Made by a program: the position numbers and the translations under genes
From: Mycolicibacterium arabiense
GTDB lineage: Bacteria > Actinomycetota > Actinomycetes > Mycobacteriales > Mycobacteriaceae
DNA: 64,000 nucleotides
Direction: 5' to 3'
NCBI RefSeq assembly: GCF_010731815.2
Contig: NZ_AP022593.1
Location: forward strand, 682,001 to 746,000
Notes under the pieces: generated by a model
Told to the model about the DNA's origin: nothing
What the model saw: only the letters and a program-made list of their open reading frames with translations
The model's database searches: none
In this document: positions 34,973 through 46,393 of the stretch, piece after piece
Position numbering within the stretch: position 1 is the stretch's first letter
How the letters are laid out: every line of letters starts with the position of its first letter

Positions 34973-35210
34973 GGGTTCGTTGACTTTCGACGATGAGGCC
35001 GCGTGCGACCGTCAGGTGTGCAGAGACGCGTATCTAACGACGCGTACGACACCATTCGTCGAATGCCATCAGCCGTCGGGACGGCCAGAACGGCTCGAGC
35101 GCGAACGCCGAAGAGGGGGCGGTGCGATAGGCATGTTCAGCCACGGCCACTCCTCTCGACTGCTCGGTCAACCATACTCAACGGGCGTTCATCGGGGTTA
35201 TTCCGACCAG

Positions 35211-36626
35211 CTAGCGCTTCGAGCCGGCTCCGCGCTTCTCGCGCACCCGCACGTTGATCCGGATCGGGCTGCCCTCGAAGCCGAACGTCTCGCGCAGGCG
35301 GCGCTCCAGGAACCGGCGGTACCCGGCCTCCAGGAACCCCGTCGTGAACAGCACGAAGGTCGGCGGTCGGGCCGTCGCCTGGGTCGCGAACAGAATCCGC
35401 GGCTGCTTGCCACCGCGCACCGGCGGCGGCGTCGCGGCGACGACCTCCTTGAGGAAGGTGTTGAGCCGTCCGGTCGAGATGCGGGCATCCCACGACTCGA
35501 GTGCGCTCTCCAGCGCCGGAGCCAGCTTCTGCACGGCGCGGCCGGTCTTGGCCGAGATGTTGATCCGATGCGCCCACTGCAACTGGGCGAGCTCGCGCTC
35601 GATCTCCTTGTCGAGGGTGTATCGCCGGTCCTCGTCGACCAGATCCGCCTTGTTGAACGCGATCACCAGCGCCCGGCCGGACTCGATCACCATCGCCAGG
35701 ATCCGCTGATCCTGCTCGGTGAGCGTCTCCGACGAGTCGATCAGCACGATGACGACCTCGGCGGCGTCGATTGCCCCGCGGGTCCGCACGGAGGCATAGA
35801 ACTCGTGCCCGCTGGCCTGTCCCACCTTGCGACGCAGGCCTGCCGTGTCGATGAACCGCCACAGCTTGCCGTCCATCTCGATCAGCGAGTCGACCGGATC
35901 CACCGTGGTGCCCGCCACGTCGTGCACCACCGAGCGTTCATCGCCGGCCAGGCGGTTGAGCAGTGAACTCTTGCCGACGTTCGGCTTGCCCACCAGCGCG
36001 ACGCGGCGCGGTCCCGCGCCACCGGAGGCCACCTCGGACGCCTCGGGCAACTTCTCCAGGACCACGTCGAGCAGGTCGGCCACGCCGCGCCCGTGGATGG
36101 CACTCACCGAGTACGGCTGCCCCAGCCCCAGCGACCACAGCGCGGCGGCCTCGGATTCGACGCGCTCGCTGTCGACCTTGTTGGCAGCGAGGAACACCGG
36201 CTTGCCGGCGCGCTGCAGCTTCTTGGCAGCGGCCTCGTCGGCCGACGTCGCACCGACGACCGCGTCGACGACCAGGATGATCGCGTCCGCCGTGCGCATC
36301 GCCACCGACGCCTGCTCGGCGACCAACTGCTGCAGTCCCTTGGCGTCGGGCTCCCACCCGCCGGTGTCCTGCACGACGAATCGACGGCCCAGCCAGTTCG
36401 CGTCGTAGGACACCCGGTCCCGGGTCACGCCGGGGATGTCCTGCACGACGGCTTCGCGACGGCCGAGGATGCGGTTCACCAACGTCGACTTGCCGACGTT
36501 GGGCCGTCCGACCACAGCCACCACCGGTGGCGGCGCGAAGTCCTCCTCGAGTTCGGTCTCGAACTCCTCCGACCCGACCTCCCAGTCGGTTTCGTCGTAC
36601 CAGGTGCCGTGCTCTTCGTCGCTCAT
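35211..36626 (-). CDS. der: Ribosome biogenesis GTPase Der (EngA)
   Basis: A protein of 471 residues with two tandem GTPase domains. The first has [16 protein letters not shown] and NKVD, the second [16 protein letters not shown] and NKAD; a KH-like domain follows ([20 protein letters not shown]). It works in 50S subunit assembly. An acidic extension of about 30 residues starts the protein, as in other mycobacteria. ATG at 36626 has AAGG 7 bp upstream. It is coupled to cmk through the 32-bp repeats. Confidence 0.97.
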   Translation of the reverse strand: MSDEEHGTWYDETDWEVGSEEFETELEEDFAPPPVVAVVGRPNVGKSTLVNRILGRREAVVQDIPGVTRDRVSYDANWLGRRFVVQDTGGWEPDAKGLQQLVAEQASVAMRTADAIILVVDAVVGATSADEAAAKKLQRAGKPVFLAANKVDSERVESEAAALWSLGLGQPYSVSAIHGRGVADLLDVVLEKLPEASEVASGGAGPRRVALVGKPNVGKSSLLNRLAGDERSVVHDVAGTTVDPVDSLIEMDGKLWRFIDTAGLRRKVGQASGHEFYASVRTRGAIDAAEVVIVLIDSSETLTEQDQRILAMVIESGRALVIAFNKADLVDEDRRYTLDKEIERELAQLQWAHRINISAKTGRAVQKLAPALESALESWDARISTGRLNTFLKEVVAATPPPVRGGKQPRILFATQATARPPTFVLFTTGFLEAGYRRFLERRLRETFGFEGSPIRINVRVREKRGAGSKR

Positions 36627-36722
36627 CGCTGCCTTCTGCTCTTCGCGCAAGCGCTCATCGCTGCCCTCTGCTCTTCGCGCAAGCGCTCATCGCTGCCCTC
36701 TGCTCTTCGCGCAAGCGCTCAT
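36623..36722 (-). repeat. Three 32-bp tandem repeats forming coupled 11-codon mini-ORFs
   Basis: Between the cmk stop and the der start a 32-bp unit is repeated three times; start codons lie at 36722, 36690, 36658 and, for der, 36626. Each unit reads ATG then [11 protein letters not shown] (SRRQR in the last) and ends in a TGA that overlaps the next ATG as ATGA. Each ATG is preceded by a GAGG- or AAGG-like site and GCAGCG. A ribosome could pass from cmk to der by three re-initiation steps. The unit resembles the first codons of der with a 6-bp insertion, suggesting its origin by duplication. Confidence 0.85.
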
Positions 36723-37405
36723 CGCTGCCTCACTCGCGCACGCTGCTCAACGAGATCCCGCAGATGTGCGACGACCTCGGCTTCGGTCATGTCACTGGAA
36801 TCGACCACGATTGCGTCGTCGGCTGCCCGCAACGGGGAGACCGCGCGCGTGGAGTCCAGGTGGTCCCGGCGCCGGACGTCGGCAAGCACCGTCTCGTAGT
36901 CACCCGGCAAGCCGTTGGAGACGTTCTGCCGATCACGGCGACGGGCGCGCTCCTCGGCCGATGCGGTCAGGAAGATCTTCACGTCGGCGTCGGGCAGCAC
37001 CACCGTTCCGATGTCCCGGCCCTCCACCACGACGCTGCCGGGGCCGTCGGCGAGTTCGCGCTGCCGCTGCACCAGGCGCGTACGAACCTCCGGCACCGCC
37101 GACACTGCCGACACCGCCCGCGTCACGGCATCGCCACGGATCTCGCCGGAGACGTCCTCGCCCCCGAGGTAGGAACGGTCTTCGTCGGGGTCGAAGCCCA
37201 CGCCCAAGTCCACTCCAGCCGCCAGATCCGCGACGGCACCCGAGTCCGACGGGTCGACGCCCGCACGGAGAACGGCCAGCGTCACGATCCGGTACATCGC
37301 ACCGGTATCGAGGTAGCGCGCACCCATGGCGCGCGCCAAACCCCGTGACACCGAGGACTTTCCGGTTCCGGCCGGCCCGTCGATGGCGATGGTCGCCTCC
37401 GTCAC
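36719..37405 (-). CDS. cmk: Cytidylate kinase
   Basis: A 228-residue CMP/dCMP kinase. [20 protein letters not shown] is the P-loop and [16 protein letters not shown] the nucleotide-binding segment; [20 protein letters not shown] and [14 protein letters not shown] complete the family pattern. The GTG start overlaps the rluB stop by 4 bp (GTGA), and the stop overlaps the first mini-ORF. It lies in the conserved scpA-scpB-rluB-cmk-der operon. Confidence 0.96.
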   Translation of the reverse strand: MTEATIAIDGPAGTGKSSVSRGLARAMGARYLDTGAMYRIVTLAVLRAGVDPSDSGAVADLAAGVDLGVGFDPDEDRSYLGGEDVSGEIRGDAVTRAVSAVSAVPEVRTRLVQRQRELADGPGSVVVEGRDIGTVVLPDADVKIFLTASAEERARRRDRQNVSNGLPGDYETVLADVRRRDHLDSTRAVSPLRAADDAIVVDSSDMTEAEVVAHLRDLVEQRARVRQR

Positions 37406-38148
37406 ATCCCCACCGCCTTGTACAAGTCGCCAATCTCCTTGCTGGTCAACACCCGGATGCTGCCCGGCCGCTGATCGCCCAGCTCGATGGAACCAATGTC
37501 TGTCCGCACCAATTCCTGCACCGGGAAGCCGACCTCGGCCAGCAGGCGTCGCACGATGTGCTTGCGACCCTCGTGCAACGTGATCCGGACCATCGACTTG
37601 CCCGGCACCGCGCCAACGACGGCGAAGTCGTCGATCGCGACGGGGCCGTCGTCCAACTCGATCCCGGCGCGCAGCTTCTTGCCCATTCCTCGCGGCACCG
37701 TCCCCAGCACCGTCGCGAGATACGTCTTCGGCACCTCGAACGACGGGTGCATCAACCGGTGTGCGAGCTCCCCGTCGTTGGTCAGGATCATCAGACCCTC
37801 GGTGTCGGCATCGAGGCGTCCCACGTGGAACAGCTTGTGGTTGCCGCGCACCCGATGCTCCACGATGTCGCCGACGCACGGCCTGCCGCGATCGTCGGAC
37901 ATCGTGGACTGCATGCCCTTCGGCTTGTTCAGCGCGAAGTGAACGAGGTTGTCGTCGACCATGATCCGGGCGCCGTCGACGCGGATGACCGACTTGTCCG
38001 GATCCACCCGGCTGCCGAGTTCGGTGACGATCTCACCGTCCACCTCGACGCGCCCGTCGGTGATCATGCGCTCCGCGACGCGGCGCGAGGCGACACCGGC
38101 CTGCGACAACACCTTCTGCAGGCGGACGCCTTCATCGTCTCCAGTCAC
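37402..38148 (-). CDS. rluB: Ribosomal large-subunit pseudouridine synthase (RluB type)
   Basis: A 248-residue RsuA/RluB/E/F-family enzyme. The N-terminal S4 domain is [22 protein letters not shown]; the catalytic Asp is in [20 protein letters not shown], and [17 protein letters not shown] follows. It makes pseudouridine in 23S rRNA. The GTG start lies one base after the scpB stop region, and the end overlaps cmk by 4 bp. The exact target base is inferred from family membership. Confidence 0.93.
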   Translation of the reverse strand: MTGDDEGVRLQKVLSQAGVASRRVAERMITDGRVEVDGEIVTELGSRVDPDKSVIRVDGARIMVDDNLVHFALNKPKGMQSTMSDDRGRPCVGDIVEHRVRGNHKLFHVGRLDADTEGLMILTNDGELAHRLMHPSFEVPKTYLATVLGTVPRGMGKKLRAGIELDDGPVAIDDFAVVGAVPGKSMVRITLHEGRKHIVRRLLAEVGFPVQELVRTDIGSIELGDQRPGSIRVLTSKEIGDLYKAVGM

Positions 38149-38149
38149 G

Positions 38150-38860
38150 TCAGTCCTTGTCCACGTCGAATGCCAACGGCTGGCTGCCCGCCGCCGGGTT
38201 ACCGCCGAGCTTCATGAATCGTGGCTCCTCGCTGAGTGTTTCGGTGATGTCGTCGATGACGTCGACGTTGGGCAGAAGTGGTGCGATGTCGGGCAGGTCG
38301 CGCAGCGACGTCAGCCCGAGCCGTTCCAGGAACAGCTCGGTCGTCGCGAACGTCACTGCGCCGCCGTCGGGATCGACACCCGCCTCGGTGATGAGTCCGC
38401 GGGCCAGCAGCGTGCGCATCACCGCGTCGACGTTGACGCCTCGCACGGCGCTGACCCGAGCCCTCGTGACGGGTTGACGGTAGGCCACCACGGCCAATGT
38501 CTCCAACGCCGCGCGCGTCAACTTCGATCGCGTGCCGTCGAGCAGCAGGCGCTCGACATAGGTCGCATACCGGGCACGGGTGTACATCCGCCACCCACCG
38601 CCCGCCTCGCGCAGGTCGATCCCGCTGTCGCGGGCGGCGAGGTCGCCGGCCATCTGCTGCAGTTTGGCCTGCACGCGATAGGCGGGCTGCTCGCACGCCC
38701 CGGCCAGGGCGTCTACCGGGACTGGGGCGTCGACCACCAGCAGCAGCGCCTCCAGCACGGCGCCCAGTTCGGCGTCGCTCATGTCGGTGGGTTCGGCGAG
38801 GTCGATGCCGAGATCGGTGTGCTCGACGTGGTCCTGCTGTGCGGGGTCTTGGTCGCTCAT
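38150..38860 (-). CDS. scpB: Segregation and condensation protein B
   Basis: A 236-residue protein. AELGAVLEALLLVVDAPVPVDALA and LLLDGTRSKLTRAALETLAVVAY (winged-helix), then RGVNVDAVMRTLLARGLI match ScpB. It binds ScpA in the SMC complex, compacting chromosomes. ATG at 38860 overlaps the scpA stop (ATGA). The acidic N- and C-terminal tails vary among actinobacteria. Confidence 0.95.
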   Translation of the reverse strand: MSDQDPAQQDHVEHTDLGIDLAEPTDMSDAELGAVLEALLLVVDAPVPVDALAGACEQPAYRVQAKLQQMAGDLAARDSGIDLREAGGGWRMYTRARYATYVERLLLDGTRSKLTRAALETLAVVAYRQPVTRARVSAVRGVNVDAVMRTLLARGLITEAGVDPDGGAVTFATTELFLERLGLTSLRDLPDIAPLLPNVDVIDDITETLSEEPRFMKLGGNPAAGSQPLAFDVDKD

Positions 38861-39684
38861 GAGTCTTCTTCCACCGCTGCTGCCAGATGCTCGTTGGTGG
38901 GCCGATCGCCGGTCCACGAAACGTGCAGCACTTCAAGCGGTTCTGGTTGCTCGAATGTTACCGCTCTGGCGCGGTACAACTCGAGGAGCGCCAGGAAGCG
39001 GCCCACGATCTCGAGCCCACCAGAGCAGTCGGCGACCAGGTCGGAGAACGTCGCCCACTCCCCCACACCCCGAGCTTCGAGCAGCGCCAGCAGGCGCTTG
39101 GCTTGCTCGGGGACCGACACCGCCGGCTCGTGCATGTGGTCCAGGCGCACCGACGGAACCGGTCGGGGCGTGAACGCCGCGGCGGCGATGTTGGCGAAGC
39201 TGTCCGGGTCGACCCCGAGCATCACCTCGGGTAGCAGATCGGCGTACCGATCCTCCAACGACACCGACCGTGGGTAGCTGCGCATCGCCGCCGCCTCGAG
39301 TTCGGCGAACATCAGCGCGACGTGCTTGAACGCCCGGTACTGCAGCAGGCGCGCGAACAGCAGGTCGCGGACCTCCAGCAGTGCCAGGTCCTCCTCGTCG
39401 TCGACGTCGCCCGACGGCAGCAGACGTGCGGCCTTGAGGTCCAGCAGGGTGGCCGCGACCACGAGGAACGCCGTGGTCTCGTCGAGTTCCAATTGGCGCC
39501 CGATCGCCTTCGTGTAGGCGATGAATTCGTCGGTGACCTGGTGCAGTGCGACTTCGGTGACGTCGAGCCGATGGGCGAATATCAGCTGCAACAGCAGATC
39601 GAACGGTCCCTCGAAGTTGCTCAGCCGCACCTGAAAGCCGGCCTGGGGTGTTGCCTCCTCCGACGTCGCCGTGTCCGTGCTCAC
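38857..39684 (-). CDS. scpA: Segregation and condensation protein A
   Basis: A 275-residue kleisin. FQVRLSNFEGPFDLLLQLI is the hallmark N-terminal segment binding the SMC neck, and FLALLELYRARAVTFEQPEP the C-terminal winged helix contacting the SMC head. A GTG start overlaps the parA stop by 4 bp. With ScpB it forms the core of the condensin complex, whose SMC gene is elsewhere. Confidence 0.95.
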   Translation of the reverse strand: MSTDTATSEEATPQAGFQVRLSNFEGPFDLLLQLIFAHRLDVTEVALHQVTDEFIAYTKAIGRQLELDETTAFLVVAATLLDLKAARLLPSGDVDDEEDLALLEVRDLLFARLLQYRAFKHVALMFAELEAAAMRSYPRSVSLEDRYADLLPEVMLGVDPDSFANIAAAAFTPRPVPSVRLDHMHEPAVSVPEQAKRLLALLEARGVGEWATFSDLVADCSGGLEIVGRFLALLELYRARAVTFEQPEPLEVLHVSWTGDRPTNEHLAAAVEEDS

Positions 39685-40550
39685 GCGCCGAACCGGTCGA
39701 TGACTTCACGGGCCAGCGATCGATACGCCAGTGCGCCGCCCGACTTGGGGGCCCACGTGGTGATCGGCTCGCCGGCGACGCTCGTCTCCGGGAAGCGGAC
39801 GGTACGGGTGATCACAGTGTCGAAGACCAGGTCGCCGAAGCGCTCCACGACGCGTGCCATCACCTCGCGGGCGTTGACCGTGCGCGGGTCGTAGCGGGTG
39901 ACCAGGATGCCGCTGATCGACAGCTTCGGGTTCAGCCGGTCGTGCACCTTCTCCACGGTGTCGGTCAGCAGCGCCAGCCCGCGGAGCGAGAAGTACTCGC
40001 ACTCGGTGGGGATGATCACACCGTCGGCGCAGGCCAGTCCGTTGACCGTCAGCAGACCGAGGGACGGCTGGCAGTCGATCAGCACGTAGTCGTAGCGATC
40101 GAGCACGGGATACAGCGCACGTGCCAGCGACTGCTCGCGGCCCACCTCGTTGACCAGCTGGATCTCCGCCGCGGACAGGTCGATGTTGCTCGGCACCAGG
40201 TCCAGGCCGCTGACGCGGGTCTTGTACAGCACCTGGTCGATGGAAACCCTGGGCTCGACGAGCAGGTTGTGGACGGTCTGGTCGAGTTCGTAGTGCGGGA
40301 CGCCGAGGCCTGCCGACAGCGCACCCTGCGGGTCCAGGTCGACCAGCAGCACCCGGCGGCCGTACTCGGCGAGGCTGGCGCCCAGGTTGATTGTCGACGT
40401 AGTCTTGCCGACCCCGCCCTTCTGGTTGCACATCGCAATGACCTTGGCCGGGCCATGGCTGGTCCGCGGCTGCGGTTCGGGGATGTGCCGAACCGGGCGC
40501 CCCGTCAGACCGGTGCCGTCGGAGGTGCCGCCGGACTCCTCGGTGCTCAT
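39681..40550 (-). CDS. ParA/Soj-family ATPase
   Basis: A protein of 289 residues. The deviant Walker A is CNQKGGVGKTTSTINLGASL, Walker A-prime is LLVDLDPQGALSAGLGV, and Walker B VLIDCQPSLGLLTVNGL. It is the homologue of M. tuberculosis Rv1708, upstream of scpA, distinct from the parA beside the origin: no parB follows. A link to condensin loading or chromosome organisation is inferred from position. ATG at 40550 is preferred over 40574. Confidence 0.9.
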   Translation of the reverse strand: MSTEESGGTSDGTGLTGRPVRHIPEPQPRTSHGPAKVIAMCNQKGGVGKTTSTINLGASLAEYGRRVLLVDLDPQGALSAGLGVPHYELDQTVHNLLVEPRVSIDQVLYKTRVSGLDLVPSNIDLSAAEIQLVNEVGREQSLARALYPVLDRYDYVLIDCQPSLGLLTVNGLACADGVIIPTECEYFSLRGLALLTDTVEKVHDRLNPKLSISGILVTRYDPRTVNAREVMARVVERFGDLVFDTVITRTVRFPETSVAGEPITTWAPKSGGALAYRSLAREVIDRFGA

Positions 40551-40671
40551 GCGTAGCCGCCGCTGGTCATGCAACCCCCGGGCTTGGCGAACATCCGGTG
40601 AAGTCTAACGGCGATGAGGCCCCGGCAACGCCAGACCCGCAGGCCGGGCGTCACGTCGGGCACGGTCGGGC

Positions 40672-41642
40672 TCACCGGGCCCGGGGATGGGCCCCGGCCC
40701 AGACTTCCCGCAGCGCGCTGACCGTGACGAGGGTGTAGATCTGCGTGGTCGTCACCGAGGCGTGGCCGAGGAGTTCCTGCACGACGCGGACGTCGGCCCC
40801 GCCTTCGAGGAGATGGGTGGCGAAGGAGTGCCGCAGCGTGTGCGGGGACACCGCGGCCGAGATGCCTGCCCGCTCGGCCGAGTCCTGGAGCACCTGCCAG
40901 GCGCTCTGCCGTGACAGTCGGCCACCGCGGGCGTTGAGGAAGATCGCAGGCGTGCCCTTGCCGCGGCGCGCCAGGTCGGGTCTGCCGCGGACCAGGTAGG
41001 CGTCCAGAGCGCTCACCGCGGGTCTGCCGATCGGCACCAAGCGCTGCTTGCCGCCCTTGCCGCGGAGCAGCACCGACCGCGAGTGGACGTCCACGTCGTC
41101 GACGTCGAGCCCCACCGCTTCGGAGATCCGGGCGCCGGTGGAGTACAGCACCTCGAGCAGCGCACGGTTGCGCAGCGTCAGCGGTCCGTCGGCCTCGCCG
41201 TCACCGCCTGCGCCCTCGAGCAGTGCCAGCACCTCGTCGACACCGAGACTCTTCGGCAGCCTGCGACCGGGCGTCGGCGGTTTGACTGTGCGCGCGACGT
41301 CGACGTCGGTGAGCCCCTCCGCGGCGGCGAAGCGGTGCAGTCCGCGCACCGCGATCAGCGCACGCGCGGCAGACACGGCCGACAGCGCCACCGCGCCCGC
41401 CTCGGGATCGCCCTTGCGCAGCGCCACCAGGAACTCGCTCACGTCGACCTCGGTGACGTCGCGCAGATCGGCCACGCGGCGGGACGTGAGGTGTTCGGCG
41501 TAGCGGCGTAGGTCGCGTCGGTAGGACGTCAGCGTGTTGGCTGCCACCCCGCGTTCGATGGTCAGGTGATCGAGGTAGCCCCGAAGCTGTTCGTCGAGCA
41601 CCGCGGTGTCACCCGTGGACTCGGCGCGCGCTTCGAAGGTGG

Positions 41643-41646
<4 letters not shown>
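40672..41646 (-). CDS. xerD: Site-specific tyrosine recombinase XerD
   Basis: A 324-residue recombinase. [26 protein letters not shown] is the core-binding start; the catalytic Arg lies in [13 protein letters not shown], the Lys in [32 protein letters not shown] carries H-x-x-R, and the nucleophile is in [13 protein letters not shown]. It resolves chromosome dimers at dif with XerC. The GTG start overlaps the NUDIX stop by 4 bp. The conserved order pyrG-nudix-xerD supports XerD rather than a phage integrase. Confidence 0.95.
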
Positions 41647-44073
<2,427 letters not shown>

Positions 44074-44136
44074 CTAACACCGACGCCGTCGGAGTGTCGT
44101 TGGCGCGCCGCAGATGCGGTGTCGCCCACACCTGCG

Positions 44137-45078
44137 CTACTGCGGCAGGGTGACCGAGGCGGCGCCCTGGCCGACGCCGTACTGGCCGGGACTCCCGCCG
44201 CCCGCGAGGTCGGCGAGGGCGAGGACCGCGGTGATCCGACCGGACTGCGCGTCGACGTCGTCGACCGTGCTCACCGCACCGCTCAGGCTCGGGTCGGATC
44301 TGATCACCGACACCGCAGCCGTACCCGATGCCGAGCCGTCGCGGCCGACGACCACGGTCCCGGCGCCGTGCGGGGCGAGACCGCCCGCGAGGCGGGCGAC
44401 GGTGGACCCCTGGTTGCCTGCGTCCTCGGCCAGGCCTGCGCCGGTGACGATGAGGGCGGTGTCGGCGAGCCCGATGCGCTGCTCGCCGTAGGTCAGGAAA
44501 CCGGTGTCGCGCAGCGTAGCCAGCACGGTGTCGCGTTGCGCGTCGTCGACGCCCGCGGCGGCGGGGTCCTTGCCGCGCAGCAGCGACAGGCCCAGCAGAT
44601 CGCCCGCCTGGGACCCCTGGTCCACGAGCTTGGTGCTCAGCTGGCGGCCCGCGGGAACGATCGGCGAGTTCACGACCGATAGCAGCTTCTCCGCGGAGTT
44701 GGCTTCGACGAACTCCTGGGTGAGCGCGATCGTGCCCGTGACGGTGCCGCCTGCCGTACCCACGTAGCGGGTCAGCGCGTCGACGTCGTCGTCGGCGGCG
44801 TCAGGTGTGCGGAACACGACGACCGACTTGTCCTTCAGCGCGTCACGCAGGATGCGCGGCGACATCGACGAGTCGAAATCACCGGCGGCACTGAGCCGTT
44901 CGTTGAGAGCGTTCTTCTCCTCGGTGAGGTCGTCGATCTGCGTCTGCAGTTCGGCCTTGTCGTCGCGCAACCCGGCCAGCAGCGTGTTCGACAGCAGACC
45001 GGAACCGAGCATGACCCCGATCGCCAGGGCCAGGAACACCGCGGCAAGCGATATGGCATGCGAGCGAAGCGAGATCAC
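44137..45078 (-). CDS. SteB/MctB copper-transport or division-ring protein
   Basis: A 313-residue envelope protein. One N-terminal transmembrane segment (HAISLAAVFLALAIGVMLGS) precedes a coiled coil (AELQTQIDDLTEEKNALNERL) and a large Ala/Gly/Val-rich periplasmic part. It corresponds to M. tuberculosis Rv1698 (MctB), reported in copper resistance, and to SteB of corynebacteria, the partner of SteA in cell division. SteA is encoded 9 bp upstream, so the division role is at least as likely. Confidence 0.88.
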   Translation of the reverse strand: MISLRSHAISLAAVFLALAIGVMLGSGLLSNTLLAGLRDDKAELQTQIDDLTEEKNALNERLSAAGDFDSSMSPRILRDALKDKSVVVFRTPDAADDDVDALTRYVGTAGGTVTGTIALTQEFVEANSAEKLLSVVNSPIVPAGRQLSTKLVDQGSQAGDLLGLSLLRGKDPAAAGVDDAQRDTVLATLRDTGFLTYGEQRIGLADTALIVTGAGLAEDAGNQGSTVARLAGGLAPHGAGTVVVGRDGSASGTAAVSVIRSDPSLSGAVSTVDDVDAQSGRITAVLALADLAGGGSPGQYGVGQGAASVTLPQ

Positions 45079-45087
45079 CGTCGAGCC

Positions 45088-46272
45088 CTAGGTGACCAGA
45101 CCCTGGACCCACAGGGAGAACTGATCCCAGTAGGTCGAAACCCATTGCAGTACTGCGGCATCGGCGCGCGACACCCACAGCGCGACGATCACGGCGACCA
45201 GCATGGCGAGCACCAGCAGGGCGATCGCGCCGCCAGAGATCCGGCTGCGGTACAGCGTCGCCACGGCCTTGGCGTCGACGAGCTTCTCGCCCACCTTGAG
45301 CCGGGTGAGGAACATCGACGGGTTGCTGTCCTGGCGGGTGCGGTCGAAGAACTCCTCGATGTTCGCGGTGTGCCCCGCGGTCACGATGAGTGACGCCCCG
45401 TGGTGATCGCACAGCAGCAGCGCGAGGTCGGCAGCCGAACCCGCCGCGGGGAACGTCATGGCGCCCACGCCGAGGTCTTGGATGCGTTCGAGGCCCTTCG
45501 CGTGCCCGTCGGCGTCGGCGGGCAGCACCACCTGTGCACCCGACCGGAGCACCTCGACGCTCATGACGTCGGGATCGCCGACGATCAGGGCGGGCCGATA
45601 GCCGGCCTTGCGCAGGATGTCGGCTCCCATGCCGACGCCGACCAGGACCGGCTGGTACTCCTTGATGAACGGCTTGAGCGCCTTGAGGTCGTCGGCGGCA
45701 GCCGGCCCCTCCGCGACGACGACGACGTGACGGCGGCTGACGTCGACGTCGATGTCGGGGATGCCCATCCCGTCGATCAGCAGGGGGCTCTCGCTGCGGA
45801 TGAACTCGATCGTGTTGCCCGCGAACGCCTCCAGATGTGCGACCAGACCCGTCTTCGCCTCGATCATCAGATCGTGGATCTCGAGGTCGGTGCGCTCGTG
45901 CCCGAGTGCGAGACGACGATCGCCGGTGTAGACGCCGCCGTTGTGCAGGCGGACCCGCGCGCCGTCCTTGACCTTCTTGAAGATCTCGGGGCCGGTCTCG
46001 TCGATCAAGGTGACGCCGTTGGCCACCAGCACCTCGGGGCCCAGGTTCGGGTAGCGCCCGGAGATGGAGGGCGACGCGTTGACGACGGCGGCCACCTGAG
46101 CCTCGACGAGCGCGTCGGCGGTGATCCGGTCGAGGTCCAGGGCGTCGATGACCACGATGTCGCCCGGCCCGACCCGCCGCAACAGTCGGTCGATGTCGCG
46201 GTCGACGCGGGCGGTACCTGAGACGCCGGGGCGGGTACCGGCGTTACGGGAGAGCAGCGCTGACATCTTCAT
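45088..46272 (-). CDS. steA: Cytokinetic ring protein SteA
   Basis: A protein of 394 residues, homologous to Rv1697. The N-terminal part has DIVVIDALDLDRITADALVE; the middle resembles thiamine pyrophosphokinase catalytic folds (YQPVLVGVGMGADILRKAGY, LIVGDPDVMS, VTAGHTANIEEF). A C-terminal membrane helix is AIALLVLAMLVAVIVALWVS. In corynebacteria SteA acts at the septum with SteB. ATG at 46272 is taken as the start; the window's upstream ATG at 46293 is possible. Confidence 0.9.
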   Translation of the reverse strand: MKMSALLSRNAGTRPGVSGTARVDRDIDRLLRRVGPGDIVVIDALDLDRITADALVEAQVAAVVNASPSISGRYPNLGPEVLVANGVTLIDETGPEIFKKVKDGARVRLHNGGVYTGDRRLALGHERTDLEIHDLMIEAKTGLVAHLEAFAGNTIEFIRSESPLLIDGMGIPDIDVDVSRRHVVVVAEGPAAADDLKALKPFIKEYQPVLVGVGMGADILRKAGYRPALIVGDPDVMSVEVLRSGAQVVLPADADGHAKGLERIQDLGVGAMTFPAAGSAADLALLLCDHHGASLIVTAGHTANIEEFFDRTRQDSNPSMFLTRLKVGEKLVDAKAVATLYRSRISGGAIALLVLAMLVAVIVALWVSRADAAVLQWVSTYWDQFSLWVQGLVT

Positions 46273-46393
46273 GAGGGCGATTCTGTCGGCCAACCCTCAA
46301 GTTGAGGTGGAGGCGCGCCGAAACATGCGTCACTCCAGTTTCCTTTTGTCACATCTGCAACACGCATCGGGCGACGTTCGGTGACGATTCCGC

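Noticed and set aside
36623..36722. CRISPR-like array
   Set aside because: The 32-bp units are contiguous without spacers and no Cas genes are near; it is a simple tandem repeat.
39681..40550. Chromosome-partitioning parAB locus
   Set aside because: No parB or parS sites follow, and the gene order matches the Rv1708-scpA-scpB cluster, not the origin-linked parAB.
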